Source: Cupriavidus yeoncheonensis (GTDB lineage: Bacteria; Pseudomonadota; Gammaproteobacteria; Burkholderiales; Burkholderiaceae). Taken from it: DNA of 64,000 nucleotides. The translations under genes and the position numbers were made by a program. Position 1 is the stretch's first letter, and each line of letters begins with the position of its first letter. Under the pieces are notes generated by a model. The model was not told the origin of the DNA. It did not search any database and saw only the letters and a list, made by a program, of their open reading frames with translations. This document shows, in pieces, positions 52,200 through 61,915 of the stretch. The stretch spans positions 1 to 64,000 of the forward strand of contig NZ_CAJPUY010000022.1 of NCBI RefSeq assembly GCF_905397275.1, given 5' to 3'.

Positions 52200-54089
52200 A
52201 TGGCCTGGTTGCGAAACCTCGGCATAGGGACCCGCCTGTCCCTGGCCTTTACGCTGGTGGTGCTGCTGCTGATCGGCGTCGCTATATATAGCGTGACATC
52301 GCTGGCGGGCATGAATGCCTCCATGCACATGACTGTGGAAGGGCGCCTGCTCAAGGTCATCGACCTTGGCCACGTCAAGGAAAACGCGCTGGAAATCGGC
52401 GTGATGGTGCGGGATGCCGCCCTGACCGAGGATTCCGCGCTGGTCCAGCGCCATACGCAGCGCATCGACGGCATGCGCAAGGAGATGGGCGGCACGCTCG
52501 ACGCGCTGGGCAAGCTGATCGCGGCTTCCGGCCGCCCTGACCTGCAGAAGACCTTTGCCGATCTCACCACCGCGCGCGACGCATATAACGGCCAGCTCGA
52601 CATGGTGCTGCGCCAGCTGAGCTCGGGCGAGTTCGCCGGCGCGCGCGCCGCGCTCGTCGCGACCCTGCCCGCGGCGCAAGGTCCCTATTTCGAGAAGCTC
52701 GATGACCTCATGACCGGCGGGCGCAACCTGGCCCTGGCCGCGGTCAGACAGGCCGACGAAGGCTTTGCCTGGACCCGCAATGTGCTGCTGGCCCTGACGG
52801 CACTCGCCGTGCTGCTGGCGGTGGCGATGGGAACGACCATCACGCGGTCGATCACCGGCCCCACGCGTGAAGCGCTGGAGGCCGCCGAGGCGCTGGCCAC
52901 CGGCAACCTGCGCCATGCGTTCACCGTGCGCAGCAGCGATGAAATGGGCCGCATGCTGGCCGCGCTGGAGCGTGCCTTCCGCCACCTGGCGGCCCTGGTG
53001 CATGGCATCCAGCAGGCGTCCGGCTCCATTGATGGCGCCACGCGCGAGATCGCGCGCGGCAACACCGACCTGTCGCAGCGCACCGAGCAGCAGGCGGCTT
53101 CGCTGGAGCAGACCGCGGCCTCGATGGAACAGCTCACCTCCACGGTGCGCCAGAACGCCGACAACGCCAGGCAGGCCAACCAGCTCGCGGTCAGCGCGTC
53201 GGAGGTGGCCACCGAGGGCGGCCGCGTCGTGCGCGACGTGGTGCAGACCATGGACCGCATCTCCAAGTCCTCCACGCAGGTGGCGGAGATTACCGGCGTC
53301 ATCGAAAGCATCGCGTTCCAGACCAATATCCTGGCGCTCAATGCCGCAGTGGAAGCGGCGCGTGCCGGCGAGCAGGGCCGGGGCTTCGCGGTGGTGGCCT
53401 CCGAGGTCCGCAACCTCGCGCAGCGTTCCTCGGCCGCGGCCAAGGAAATCGCCGGGCTGATCGGCGGCTCGGTCCGACAGGTGCAGGACGGCGCGCGCCA
53501 GGCCGAGCAGGCCGGCAGGACGATGAACGACATCGTCGGCGCGGTGCGGCGGGTGACGGACATCATGGGCGAAATTTCCGCGGCCAGCTCGGAACAGACT
53601 TCGGGCATCGAGCAGGTCAGCCTGGCCGTGACGCAAATGGAAAGCATGACGCAGCAGAATGCCGCGCTGGTCGAGCAGGCCGCCGCCGCCGCGGAGAGCC
53701 TGATGCAGCAGGCCGGCGGCCTGGTGCACGAGGTGGGCCGCTTCGAGATTGCCCACGGCACGGCCGCAGGCCATGCGCCGGCCGTGGCCGTGCCGGCCCG
53801 CCAGATGGAACCCGCACCGGTGCCGCCGGAGCCGGCGCCGGCTCCGGTAGCGCGTGCGGTATCGGCGCGCAGCCGTGCCCCGGCCGTGCCGGCCGCGGCG
53901 CGTCCGCCGGTGCAGCGCAAGGCGCAGCCACAGCCGGTGCTGGCCAGGCGCGCGGCCGCGCCGCCGGCGACACCGCGCCAGCCGGTCGGGCGGCAGCGCC
54001 AGGAACCGGTGCTGAAGTCCGGGGCACGCCGGATCACGGCGGCCAGCCAGCCGGGCACGGCCGACAGCAGCGACTGGGAAACCTTCTGA
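52200..54089 (+). CDS. Methyl-accepting chemotaxis protein with 4HB sensor and CheR-docking tail
   Basis: 629 residues. The first membrane helix lies at about 12-32, a periplasmic four-helix-bundle ligand domain at about 35-185, the second membrane helix near 190-210, HAMP to about 265, and then the signalling hairpin ([38 protein letters not shown]). A Pro/Ala-rich linker of about 90 residues ends in DWETF, the CheR/CheB-docking pentapeptide (NWETF type), so this is a high-abundance-type receptor. The ligand is unknown. Directly downstream of the flagellin locus. Confidence 0.94.
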   Translation: MAWLRNLGIGTRLSLAFTLVVLLLIGVAIYSVTSLAGMNASMHMTVEGRLLKVIDLGHVKENALEIGVMVRDAALTEDSALVQRHTQRIDGMRKEMGGTLDALGKLIAASGRPDLQKTFADLTTARDAYNGQLDMVLRQLSSGEFAGARAALVATLPAAQGPYFEKLDDLMTGGRNLALAAVRQADEGFAWTRNVLLALTALAVLLAVAMGTTITRSITGPTREALEAAEALATGNLRHAFTVRSSDEMGRMLAALERAFRHLAALVHGIQQASGSIDGATREIARGNTDLSQRTEQQAASLEQTAASMEQLTSTVRQNADNARQANQLAVSASEVATEGGRVVRDVVQTMDRISKSSTQVAEITGVIESIAFQTNILALNAAVEAARAGEQGRGFAVVASEVRNLAQRSSAAAKEIAGLIGGSVRQVQDGARQAEQAGRTMNDIVGAVRRVTDIMGEISAASSEQTSGIEQVSLAVTQMESMTQQNAALVEQAAAAAESLMQQAGGLVHEVGRFEIAHGTAAGHAPAVAVPARQMEPAPVPPEPAPAPVARAVSARSRAPAVPAAARPPVQRKAQPQPVLARRAAAPPATPRQPVGRQRQEPVLKSGARRITAASQPGTADSSDWETF

Positions 54090-54284
54090 TCCAGCCGCAG
54101 CACCGCACCAAAGTCCCACAGTCCGCGCCCCGGCGCCTGCCTCCTTCGGGGCCGGCGCCGGCGCGGATGTCTCAAAGCGCCTACAATAGCCGCTCCCCCT
54201 GATCCTCGAAGCAAGAGCGGGCCGGTCCACCCATGGCGCATGCGGCGCCCCGCGCGGCCGCCATGCCTGCCGCCGCTGGTGCCG

Positions 54285-55853
54285 ATGACCGCCGTTCCCT
54301 CCGAGCCGCCCCGCGCGGCAGATGCTTCACCTTCCTCCTCTTCGGCTGCCGCGCCGCAGCCACCGGTCATGCAGATCCTGTTCGGCCTGATGCTCGCCAT
54401 CCTGCTGGGCGCGCTCGAACAGTCGATCGTCGCGGTGGTCTTGCCCGAGATCGCCTTGCAACTGCGCGGCTTCGAAGACATGGCGTGGGTCATTTCGGCC
54501 TACCTCGTGGCCTCGACCGTGGCCACGCCGATCTACGGCAAGCTGTCGGACGTGCTGGGGCGGCGCTCGGTCCTGTCCTTTTCGATCGTGCTGTTCCTGC
54601 TGGCCTCGGTGGTCTGCGCGCTGGCGCAGACCATGCCGCAGCTGATCGTGGCCCGGATCCTCCAGGGCCTGGGCGGCGGCGGGCTGATCTCGGTATCGCA
54701 GGCCGCGATTGCCGACGTGGTGCCGCTGCGCGAGCGTGGCCGCTACCAGGGCTACGTGAGCGGCGTGTGGGCCGTGGCCAGCATGGCCGGGCCGGTGATC
54801 GGCGGCTACCTCGCGCACTACCTGTCCTGGCGCTGGATCTTCTGGATCAACCTGCCGCTGGCCTTGCTGGCGCTGGTCGTGGTGCGGCGCGCGCTGCGCT
54901 TCCTGCCGGTCAGCGGCCGGCGTCACCGCATCGATTACCTCGGCGCGCTGCTGTTCGGTGGCGGGTTGAGTGGCGTGCTGGTGTTCCTGACGCGGCTGGG
55001 GCAGGGCCATTCGCCGCTGCGCGCCGACTCGCTGGCGCTGCTGGTTGCCGGCGTGGTCGCGCTGGCGCTGTTCATCTGGCAGGAGCGGCGCGCGGCCGAC
55101 CCGGTGATCCCGCTTGCCATGCTGCGCGTGCCGACCGTGGCCATCTGCTGCGCCACGCTGTTCTTCTGCTTTTTCCAGCTGATCGCCATGTCGGTGCTGC
55201 TGCCGCTGCGCTTCCAGGTCGTGGGCGGCGCGCAGGCGGACGCTGCCGCGCTGCGGCTGGTGCCGCTCACGCTGGCGATTCCGTTCGGCGCCTACGCGGC
55301 GGGGCGGATCATGTCGTGGACCGGCCGCTACAAGCCGCTGCAGATGGCGGGTGCTTCCCTGGCACCGCTGGCCATCGTGGCGCTGGCCTTTGTCGATCCG
55401 GGCGCGGTATGGCTGTGCGTGCCGGTGATGGTGGTCCTCGGGTTCGCCATCGGGCTGCAGTTGCCAAGCGGCCTGGTTGCCACGCAGAACGCCGTGCCGC
55501 CACAGCAGGTGGGGATTGCCACGGCACTGACCTCGTTTTCGCGCATGCTGGGTGGCGCGGTCGGCGTGGCGGTGCTGACCACGGTGCTGATCGCGCTGCT
55601 GCGCCACGGCGGCATGGCGGTGACCGACCTGTCGGGCGGCGAAGACGTGCTCATGAGCATGTTCCACCGGGCGCTGGCGGCCGACACGCCGGCGGCGGAT
55701 GCCGCGGCGGTGCGCGCAGCCGCCGAGCGCGCGTTCCGTCTGCTGTTCCTGATGAGCGCGGCCGTGTCGCTGCTGTCGCCGTTCCTGGTCGCGCGCCTGC
55801 GCGAAGCCACGCTGCGCGGCAGCCCTGCCGCTGCCGCCTCGGCGGCCGAATAG
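54285..55853 (+). CDS. MFS drug exporter of the DHA2 (14-helix) type
   Basis: About 522 residues with 14 predicted membrane segments. DHA2 signatures: LGALEQSIVAVVLPEIALQL, WVISAYLVASTVATPIYGKL and GKLSDVLGRRSVL (motif A), then RILQGLGGGGLISVSQAAIA. The first 30 residues are a disordered Ser/Pro/Ala stretch; the ATG at 54285 is preferred but an upstream one is possible. No efflux regulator is adjacent. Confidence 0.9.
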   Translation: MTAVPSEPPRAADASPSSSSAAAPQPPVMQILFGLMLAILLGALEQSIVAVVLPEIALQLRGFEDMAWVISAYLVASTVATPIYGKLSDVLGRRSVLSFSIVLFLLASVVCALAQTMPQLIVARILQGLGGGGLISVSQAAIADVVPLRERGRYQGYVSGVWAVASMAGPVIGGYLAHYLSWRWIFWINLPLALLALVVVRRALRFLPVSGRRHRIDYLGALLFGGGLSGVLVFLTRLGQGHSPLRADSLALLVAGVVALALFIWQERRAADPVIPLAMLRVPTVAICCATLFFCFFQLIAMSVLLPLRFQVVGGAQADAAALRLVPLTLAIPFGAYAAGRIMSWTGRYKPLQMAGASLAPLAIVALAFVDPGAVWLCVPVMVVLGFAIGLQLPSGLVATQNAVPPQQVGIATALTSFSRMLGGAVGVAVLTTVLIALLRHGGMAVTDLSGGEDVLMSMFHRALAADTPAADAAAVRAAAERAFRLLFLMSAAVSLLSPFLVARLREATLRGSPAAAASAAE

Positions 55854-55865
55854 CCTGACGCCCGC

Positions 55866-56837
55866 TCAGGCGGCGCGTGCCACGCGCCGCCGCGCACGGG
55901 CCGCCAGCCCGGCGCCGAGCGCCCAGCGCAGCGTCGGCGCCAGCACGCGCATCCCCGCGAGCGACACGGGGCGGCGGATCGAGGGGCCATCCAGCTCCAG
56001 CATCCGGCGGGCCCAGTCCGGCATCAGCGCAATGCCCGCGTGCGCCATCACGCGTACCGCCGGGACCAGCATCGGGTTGGCGACCGGCAACTTCATCACG
56101 AGCCGCGCCACCTCGCGCGTGCGCGCGCTGGCTTCGAGTTGCGGGCGCATGGCTTCCAGGTAGGCGGCCACCGCCGCGCACGAGCGCGGTACGCCGGTGG
56201 CACCCAGCAGTTCGGCGATCCGGGCGACTTCGTCGTAGTAGCGGTCCTGTTCCGCTTCGCTCAGCGGCCCCACGTAGCGCAGGTAGCCGGCCAGGAAGCT
56301 GGAGACTTCCGCCACGTGCACCCATGTCAGCAGTGCCGGGTCGTCGGCTGAGTAGGGCCTGCCGTCCGGCGCGCTGCCGCTGACGTGCGCATGGATGCGC
56401 CGTACGCGGTCGATCAGCGTCATGGCGTCCGCGCGGCTGCCGTAGGTCGTGCCGGCGATGAACTGCGCGGTACGCCCCAGCCGGCCCTGCATATCGGCGC
56501 GAAAGGTCGAATGGTCCCAGACGCCGGCCAGTGCCAGCGGGTGCAGCGTCTGCATCAGCAAGGCGCTGACGCCGCCGGCCAGCATGGCCGGAAAATCGGC
56601 ATGCACGCGCCAGCAGACCGCGTCCGGGCCAAACAGCCCGGGATCGCCGGGTGGGTTGTCGTAGTCGAGGGTCAGGCCCGAGTTGCTGCGCGTCAGTGCG
56701 CGCACCTGCGCGCCCGCCGTGGTGCGCAGGCGGCTGGAAATGCGGTCGAGGAACTGGCCCTGGCGGCGAGCGGCCGCCGGATCGGTGGAGGCTGGCAAAG
56801 GTGGGTGAATACGTTGCGAGTTCCGTTCAGGATACAC
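55866..56837 (-). CDS. MpaB-like (DUF2236) oxygenase-family protein
   Basis: 323 residues, all-helical. Family segments: RVHADFPAMLAGGVSALLMQ, TLHPLALAGVWDHSTF, the RTAQFIAGTTYGSRADAM segment and HVAEVSSFLAGYLRY. Conserved histidines in these motifs bind heme or iron in latex-clearing (Lcp) and MpaB relatives. The substrate is unknown. It is convergent with the MFS exporter gene. Confidence 0.87.
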   Translation of the reverse strand: MYPERNSQRIHPPLPASTDPAAARRQGQFLDRISSRLRTTAGAQVRALTRSNSGLTLDYDNPPGDPGLFGPDAVCWRVHADFPAMLAGGVSALLMQTLHPLALAGVWDHSTFRADMQGRLGRTAQFIAGTTYGSRADAMTLIDRVRRIHAHVSGSAPDGRPYSADDPALLTWVHVAEVSSFLAGYLRYVGPLSEAEQDRYYDEVARIAELLGATGVPRSCAAVAAYLEAMRPQLEASARTREVARLVMKLPVANPMLVPAVRVMAHAGIALMPDWARRMLELDGPSIRRPVSLAGMRVLAPTLRWALGAGLAARARRRVARAA

Positions 56838-56896
56838 GGGAAGGCGCGGATGTGTCGGGCCCCGGGCCGTGCCATGGCCCTGGGTGGCGCGGCAAC

Positions 56897-56927
56897 AAAA
56901 AGGCCGGAATTCCGAAGAACCCCGGCC
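56897..56927 (-). terminator. Intrinsic terminator after the Q/G-rich gene
   Basis: On the minus strand GGCCGG, 14-base loop, CCGGCC, then TTTTT. Confidence 0.65.
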
Positions 56928-56968
56928 CGCTGGGTCGGCGCCTTATCGGCGCCGGTCAGCCGTCATTG

Positions 56969-57220
56969 CTAGCGTTGACCGCCCGTTCCGCCCGTTCCGC
57001 CCTGTCCCTGCTGATGGCCCTGTTGCGAGCTCTTGCCGCTATCCTGCTGCTGTTGGCCCGTACCTTTGTCCTGGTTACCCATCTGTCCGCCGCCAGAACG
57101 CTGGTCTTGGTTGGAACCCTGCTGGCCGCTGCGCTGGCCGCTTTGCGACTGCTCCTGCTGTCGCTGACCCTGGCCTTGTTGGCCCTTTTGGGATTGCCCC
57201 GGCTGCTGCTGCTGTCCCAT
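56969..57220 (-). CDS. Low-complexity Gln/Gly/Ser-rich hydrophilic protein
   Basis: 83 residues, almost entirely Q, G, S, K and D (MGQQQQPGQSQKGQQGQGQ ... QGGTGGTGGQR), predicted disordered, no signal or membrane segment. The ATG has GGAG six bases upstream, and a terminator follows. Such hydrophilin-like proteins accompany desiccation or stationary-phase stress genes; here it is divergent from a BON-domain gene. Function unknown. Confidence 0.65.
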   Translation of the reverse strand: MGQQQQPGQSQKGQQGQGQRQQEQSQSGQRSGQQGSNQDQRSGGGQMGNQDKGTGQQQQDSGKSSQQGHQQGQGGTGGTGGQR

Positions 57221-57544
57221 CACTGTCTCCATGACGCGGCGAACTGCCGCAAGGTACTTGTTGCAAGCCACATGCCAGGTCCGCGAGGCCACCGCTGGCG
57301 GGATTCCGGCAGGGCGGCAGCGATGCTTTCCCACCGGATTTACAAAGCGTTGTCCCGATTTACACAGCCGCATGCCGTCTGCGCCGCGCACGCCGCACAA
57401 AGCACTGGCAGGCCATCCCGCACAGGCGGGTACGGGGATTGCGGGGAAGCATCGAGGGGCGCCCCACGCCGAGTCGCGCATCCGGCGCACACGGCGCACG
57501 CGCGGGGCGCGGTCATTCCTGTCACCCGCCAAGGAGAGTCAACC

Positions 57545-58000
57545 ATGCAATCCAGCCGACCTACCGCTCCGATCCTGCGCAAGGCTTGTCTGGCGGCAGC
57601 ACTGGCAGCCGTCGCGGGCAGCGCTTGCGCGCTTGATGCCGGCGGCCTGATGCGCACTGCCGTCGACACGGCTGCGCCCGCGCCCGCCAATTCCGCGCCT
57701 GGCATGCCGGGCCGCGCCGAAATCAACCGCGACACGGCGCCACCGCCCAGCCATGACGTGAGCACCGACACGACCAAGCAGGTCGTCGCGGACAGCACGA
57801 TCACCACCAAGATCAAGACCAAGCTGCTGTCGACCAAGGACCTGAAGTCCACGGGCATTCACGTGAAGACCACGGATGGCACGGTCAATGTGAGCGGAAC
57901 GGTGCCGAGCCAGGAACAGCACGACATGGCGTTGCAGACCATCCGCGGAGTGGAAGGCGTGGTGTCCGTCAACGACACCCTGAAGGTATCGTCGCGCTGA
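57545..58000 (+). CDS. Exported BON-domain (OsmY-like) protein
   Basis: 151 residues. A Sec signal covers about 1-29 (ending ACA), then a Pro/Ala linker, then one BON domain at about 80-150 (STITTKIKTKLLSTKDLKST, HVKTTDGTVNVSGTVPSQEQ, VEGVVSVNDTLKV). BON proteins bind membranes and are often induced by osmotic stress. The start follows AAGGAG. The gap to the Q/G-rich gene (57221-57544) holds the divergent promoters; no clear consensus was found. Confidence 0.9.
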   Translation: MQSSRPTAPILRKACLAAALAAVAGSACALDAGGLMRTAVDTAAPAPANSAPGMPGRAEINRDTAPPPSHDVSTDTTKQVVADSTITTKIKTKLLSTKDLKSTGIHVKTTDGTVNVSGTVPSQEQHDMALQTIRGVEGVVSVNDTLKVSSR

Positions 58001-58017
58001 TTGCGTTGTGCACGATT

Positions 58018-58052
58018 GCCGGGCCCGGACGTCACGTCAGGGCCCGGCTTTA
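58018..58052. terminator. Bidirectional terminator between the BON-domain gene and ku
   Basis: GCCGGGCCC and GGGCCCGGC form a 9-bp stem around an inner ACGT-rich loop, followed by TTT on the plus strand. Confidence 0.72.
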
Positions 58053-58079
58053 TCTGTTCCGGCTGTCGACCGCAGGCGG

Positions 58080-59093
58080 CTACGCCTGCTTGCGTCGTGC
58101 CGTGCTTCGGGTAGTGGACGAGGTCTTGCCCGTGGCGGCATGGTGGGTAGACCGCTTGGCGGACGCCCGGCTTCCGGCCGCACGCCTGGCGGGCGTTGCA
58201 TGCTTCTTCGCGGGAGCGCGGCTGCTGGTGGTCTTGCGCGGCGCCTTTGCCTTTTCTTCCTCCGGCTCGCTCCTGGCAGTGCCTCGCTTGCCGTGGTGAT
58301 CCAGGCTCTTCTTGAGCAGCGCCACCATGTCGATGACCTTGGCACCCTGCCGCGGTGCTTCCTCTTCTTTGGCGGCCGGCGTGAGCTGATGGGTCTTGCC
58401 TGATTCGATCTTCGCGTCGATGCGGGCCATGAGGTCGTCGCGATACGTATCGCGATACTGCTCCGGCGACCACGCTTCGCTCATGTCCTCGACCAGCTTG
58501 ACGGCCATCCCGATCTCGCGCGCGTGGGCGCCGGTGGCCTTTGCGCCAGAGGCTTTCGGCAGCCTGAGGTCGGAGATCGGCAGCACTTCGTCGGCGAAGC
58601 GCATGGTGTTCAGGACCAGCGCGTTCTCCTGGACGAGCATGGCAGCCAGGTGCTGCCGGTTGCGCAGCACCACCAGCGCGAGCGCGGCGCGACCGGTGCG
58701 GCGCATGGTTTCGCGCAGCAGCGCGTAGCCGCGTTCTCCGCGCTTGTCGGGTTCCAAATAATAGGGGGTGTCGAAGTAGTACGGGGGAATCTCGTCAGCC
58801 TGCACAAAGCTGACGATATCCACGGTCTGCGTGGCTTCGACGTTGGCCTGCCGGAAGTCTTCGTCGCTCAGCAGTACGTATTCGTCTTTCTCGTACTGAT
58901 AGCCCTTGGCGATGTGTTCCTTCTCGACCGGCTTGCCCGTGCTCTTGTTGATGCGCTGGTAGCCCACGGGTGCCATGTCGCGCACGTCCAGCAGATCCAG
59001 GTCGAGCGACTGGCTGCGCGATGCCGGCCGCAGCACGACCGGGATGTTGACCAGGCCGAAAGTAATGGCGCCCTTCCAGATGATGCGCGACAC
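58080..59093 (-). CDS. ku: Non-homologous end-joining protein Ku
   Basis: 337 residues. Begins SRIIWKGAITFGLVNIPVVL, the standard bacterial Ku start; the GTG at 59093 has GGAGACG upstream. The core ring domain (GYQYEKDEYVLLSDEDF, YYFDTPYYLEPDKRGERGY, EIGMAVKLVEDMSEAWSPEQ) is complete, and a long Lys/Arg/Ala/Ser-rich tail (about 265-337) provides extra DNA binding, as in soil bacteria. It works with LigD, whose gene begins the same strand 3 kb upstream. Confidence 0.95.
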   Translation of the reverse strand: MSRIIWKGAITFGLVNIPVVLRPASRSQSLDLDLLDVRDMAPVGYQRINKSTGKPVEKEHIAKGYQYEKDEYVLLSDEDFRQANVEATQTVDIVSFVQADEIPPYYFDTPYYLEPDKRGERGYALLRETMRRTGRAALALVVLRNRQHLAAMLVQENALVLNTMRFADEVLPISDLRLPKASGAKATGAHAREIGMAVKLVEDMSEAWSPEQYRDTYRDDLMARIDAKIESGKTHQLTPAAKEEEAPRQGAKVIDMVALLKKSLDHHGKRGTARSEPEEEKAKAPRKTTSSRAPAKKHATPARRAAGSRASAKRSTHHAATGKTSSTTRSTARRKQA

Positions 59094-59119
59094 GATGCGT
59101 CTCCTTGCGTGTCCTGCCG

Positions 59120-59263
59120 TCACGCGCCAGCGCGCTGCGGCGGCGGCGCCGGCTGGTCGCCCGGCGGCGGATCGACGACAGGCTCGGGCGGTCCCGGTGG
59201 CGGTTCTGGTGGTGGGACCTCCGGCTTGTGCGAAGGCAGGTCGGGATCGGGGGTGGTATGCAT
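59120..59263 (-). CDS. Proline-rich small protein upstream of ku
   Basis: 47 residues, about half proline (MHTTPDPDLPSHKPEVPPPE...), ending in QRAGA. A GGAG lies nine bases before the ATG. It ends 27 bases before the ku start, so co-transcription with ku is likely. Probably disordered; function unknown. Its small size makes it easy to miss, and chance coding cannot be excluded. Confidence 0.5.
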   Translation of the reverse strand: MHTTPDPDLPSHKPEVPPPEPPPGPPEPVVDPPPGDQPAPPPQRAGA

Positions 59264-59305
59264 GGTTCGGGACTCCGATAAGTTGGCGAGGCGGTTGTGG
59301 CCGCG

Positions 59306-61321
59306 TCAGTCGCCAGGCTCTTCGAACAGCCGGATCAGGGATTCGAGGGTGGCCGGCTTGATCAGATGGCGGTCGAAGCCGGCCTCCAGCGCACGGCGGC
59401 GGTCTTCCGGCCGCCCGTAGCCGGTCAGCGCCACCAGCGTGGCGCCGCGCATTTCAGGCAGGGCACGCAGCCGCCGGGCGGTTTCGAAGCCGTCCATGGT
59501 CGGCATGCCCAGGTCGAGCAGCACCACCTCGGGCTTGACTTCCGGCGCGCGCGCGACCGCGCTCTCGCCGTCGGCCGCGGTGACCACGGTGTGTCCCAGC
59601 GACGTCAGTGTCATGCTCATGGCTTCCAGGGCATCGGTGTTGTCATCCACCACCATGATCACGCGCGGCGGTCCGGATGGCCGCGGCGCCATGGTGTCGG
59701 CCGGATGCCAGTTCTGCCACGGCTCGATCGGAAGCTCGACCACAAACGTACTGCCTTCGCCCGGACCCGGGCTCTCGGCCCGAACCCTGCCGCCATGCAG
59801 CCGCACGAGTTGCTGCACCAGCGTCAGGCCGATGCCCGGACCTTCCGGCACGGCAAGTTGCGCGCCGCTCGTATCCGCGCCGGTATCCGCGCCGTTATCA
59901 GATTCCCCGCCGGCATGGCCGCTGCCACTGGCCGCGGTGGCAGTGCCGGGCTCCCCGGGCGCCAGCGGGTCGAACAGCAAGCGCTGCAAGGTCTGGCTCA
60001 GGCCCATGCCGTTGTCGTGGATGCGAACGGCGACCTGTCCGTCCCCTGCCGTCGCGTCGATGCGAATCTGGCCCCCGGGCGGCGTATAGGCGGCCGCGTT
60101 ATGCAGCAGGTTGCTGAAGATCTGGGTGAGCCGGACCATGTCGCCGCGTACCGGCAACGGCTGTTCGGGCAAGGCAAGCCGCAGCGTGTGCTGTTGCGCC
60201 TCCATGACCGGCCGCACGGTTTCGACTGCGGTGTTGAGTGCACCGCGCAGTTCCACGAGATCCTGCCGCAACGTGATCGTTCCCTGGTTGAAGCGGGAGA
60301 TGTCGAGCAGATCGTCCACGAGTTGCGACAGGTGCCTGAGCTGGCGCCCGATCACGTCGCGCGCGCGGAACGTGTCCGCGGGTGTCGGCGCAGGCTGCTG
60401 CAGCAAGTCCACGGCGCTGCGCATCGGCGCCAGCGGGTTGCGCAGCTCGTGCGCGAGCATGGCCAGGAACTGTTCCTTGCGGCGCTCTTCGCCGCGCAAG
60501 GCGCGGCGCGCACGGTTCTGGCTGGTCACGTCCTGGCAGGTGCCGGCCACGCGCAGGACCCGGGTTTCCCGAATGTCGGCGCCATGCACCGGGAAGGCCC
60601 GTGCACGGATCTCGTGGATGCCGCCGTCGGCGTGCATGAGCTGGAATTCGATATCGAGGTGGCCGTCCTGCAGCATGCCGGCAAACGCCTGCGCCACGCG
60701 CGCCCGATCCGCCGGGATCACGCGGGCCAGGCAACATTGCGGATCTTCGAGCATCTTCTCGGGTGGCTGGCCGCACAGGTCCGCGACGCTTGGGCTGACG
60801 AACAGCAGGCGCCGGTCGCGCGCGTCGAGCAGCCAGACTACGTCGACCAGCGATTCGGCGAGCTGGCGGAACATGTCCTCGTTGTCGTGCAGCGCCTGGC
60901 TGGTGCGGTGGTAGGCATCTTCCGCCGTGCGCAGGCGCAGCAGCGAGTGGATGCTCGCGACCAGTTCCTCGGGCTCGGCCGGCTCGGCGATGAAGCTGTC
61001 CGCGCCACATTCGAGTGCCTGCACGCGTTGCGAGGAAGAGGCCAGCGCAGACGAGGTCAGCAGGATCGGCGTGTGGGCCAGATGAGGATCGGCCTTCAGC
61101 AGCCGGCACACCTCGAACCCGCTGATATCGGGAAGCTGCAGGGCCAGCAACACCAGCGCTGGCGCATGCTGGCGCGCCAGCGAGAGCGCCGCCTGCCCGG
61201 TCGACGCTTCGATCACCGAGAAGCCGGCGCGCTGGAGGATGCTGCTTTTTACATAGCGCGGGCCTTCGCCATCTTCCACATTGAGGATCAGGCGGCCCTG
61301 CCGGGGAGCGCTCGCGTTCAT
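59306..61321 (-). CDS. Hybrid sensor histidine kinase with a degenerate N-terminal receiver domain
   Basis: 671 residues: receiver-like domain (about 10-130), PAS domain (about 145-265), HisKA with the phosphoacceptor in AHELRNPLAP, HATPase (NLLHNAAAYTP, DNGMGL, GPGIGLTLV) and a C-terminal receiver with the acceptor aspartate in VVLLDLGMPTMDGFE. In the first receiver the acceptor position reads LLALQLPD (Asp to Ala) and the conserved lysine is also lost (IAEPAEP), so it cannot be phosphorylated normally. No membrane segment. The partner regulator is unknown; its position between ku and ligD suggests a stress input. Confidence 0.9.
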   Translation of the reverse strand: MNASAPRQGRLILNVEDGEGPRYVKSSILQRAGFSVIEASTGQAALSLARQHAPALVLLALQLPDISGFEVCRLLKADPHLAHTPILLTSSALASSSQRVQALECGADSFIAEPAEPEELVASIHSLLRLRTAEDAYHRTSQALHDNEDMFRQLAESLVDVVWLLDARDRRLLFVSPSVADLCGQPPEKMLEDPQCCLARVIPADRARVAQAFAGMLQDGHLDIEFQLMHADGGIHEIRARAFPVHGADIRETRVLRVAGTCQDVTSQNRARRALRGEERRKEQFLAMLAHELRNPLAPMRSAVDLLQQPAPTPADTFRARDVIGRQLRHLSQLVDDLLDISRFNQGTITLRQDLVELRGALNTAVETVRPVMEAQQHTLRLALPEQPLPVRGDMVRLTQIFSNLLHNAAAYTPPGGQIRIDATAGDGQVAVRIHDNGMGLSQTLQRLLFDPLAPGEPGTATAASGSGHAGGESDNGADTGADTSGAQLAVPEGPGIGLTLVQQLVRLHGGRVRAESPGPGEGSTFVVELPIEPWQNWHPADTMAPRPSGPPRVIMVVDDNTDALEAMSMTLTSLGHTVVTAADGESAVARAPEVKPEVVLLDLGMPTMDGFETARRLRALPEMRGATLVALTGYGRPEDRRRALEAGFDRHLIKPATLESLIRLFEEPGD

Positions 61322-61517
61322 GGCCGGCACCCTTCGCACCGCGGCCGCGCGACGCATGGCGTTGTAAAAATTACCTTGTATGGTTGCAAGCGTTTTGCAG
61401 TAATTGCATGGCTGTCGGTGCTCACGGCGTCATTCCCCCTTGCTTGGCAGCGTCTTGCGCGGACGACCGGCCCCTTATCGATGGGACCCGCAGGAGCACC
61501 GCGCAAAAGGCGTGCCG

Positions 61518-61549
61518 GAAGCCGCCGGCATCTAATGCCGGGCGGCTTC
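61518..61549 (-). terminator. Stem-loop spanning the stop codon of the small exported protein gene
   Basis: GAAGCCGCCGGCAT pairs with ATGCCGGGCGGCTTC across a 3-base loop that contains the stop codon; one bulged G. A TTTT lies ten bases beyond on the minus strand. Confidence 0.6.
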
Positions 61550-61915
61550 GCCGCTATGCGCCTCGGCGCTCGGAGAAGTTCCGCCGTGGGGGCCCGCGGA
61601 CTGCGGTGCTTCCGCGGCCTTCTGCGATACCTTGCCTGGCTCCGTGGCCGGCGCGCTGTCGCCGGCGGCTCCCTTCCTGCCGAACTGCGCGGCGATGCGG
61701 TCCTGCGCCTGCGCCAGCAGCTCGGCCTGGTGCTTGGCCTCTTCGGCTTCCTTGGCCTTGCGCGCGTCGGCGGCTTGTTGCTGTTCCGGTGTCGGGGACG
61801 GCAGGCGCGCGCCCGCCGGCAGGGCCATCGCCATCAGCATCGCCGCGACCAGCGCGTGTCGAGCGGGAGCCAGCTGGCGTACGTGGCGGATATCGCGGAT
61901 AAAGGACCGGGTCAT
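61532..61915 (-). CDS. Small exported protein with a charged helical region
   Basis: 127 residues, family not recognised. A signal peptide or anchor covers about 14-36 (HALVAAMLMAMALPAGA) behind a basic N-terminus. An Ala/Lys/Glu/Gln-rich helix (QQQAADARKAKEAEEAKHQA) and a disordered Ser/Gly/His-rich tail follow. The ATG overlaps the ligD stop (ATGA), so it is coupled to ligD. Confidence 0.7.
   Translation of the reverse strand: MTRSFIRDIRHVRQLAPARHALVAAMLMAMALPAGARLPSPTPEQQQAADARKAKEAEEAKHQAELLAQAQDRIAAQFGRKGAAGDSAPATEPGKVSQKAAEAPQSAGPHGGTSPSAEAHSGEAARH

Noticed and set aside
54233-55858. A 541-codon plus-strand frame overlapping the MFS exporter
   Set aside because: Arg/Gly/Ala-rich shadow of the real transporter frame one base over, which has 14 membrane segments.
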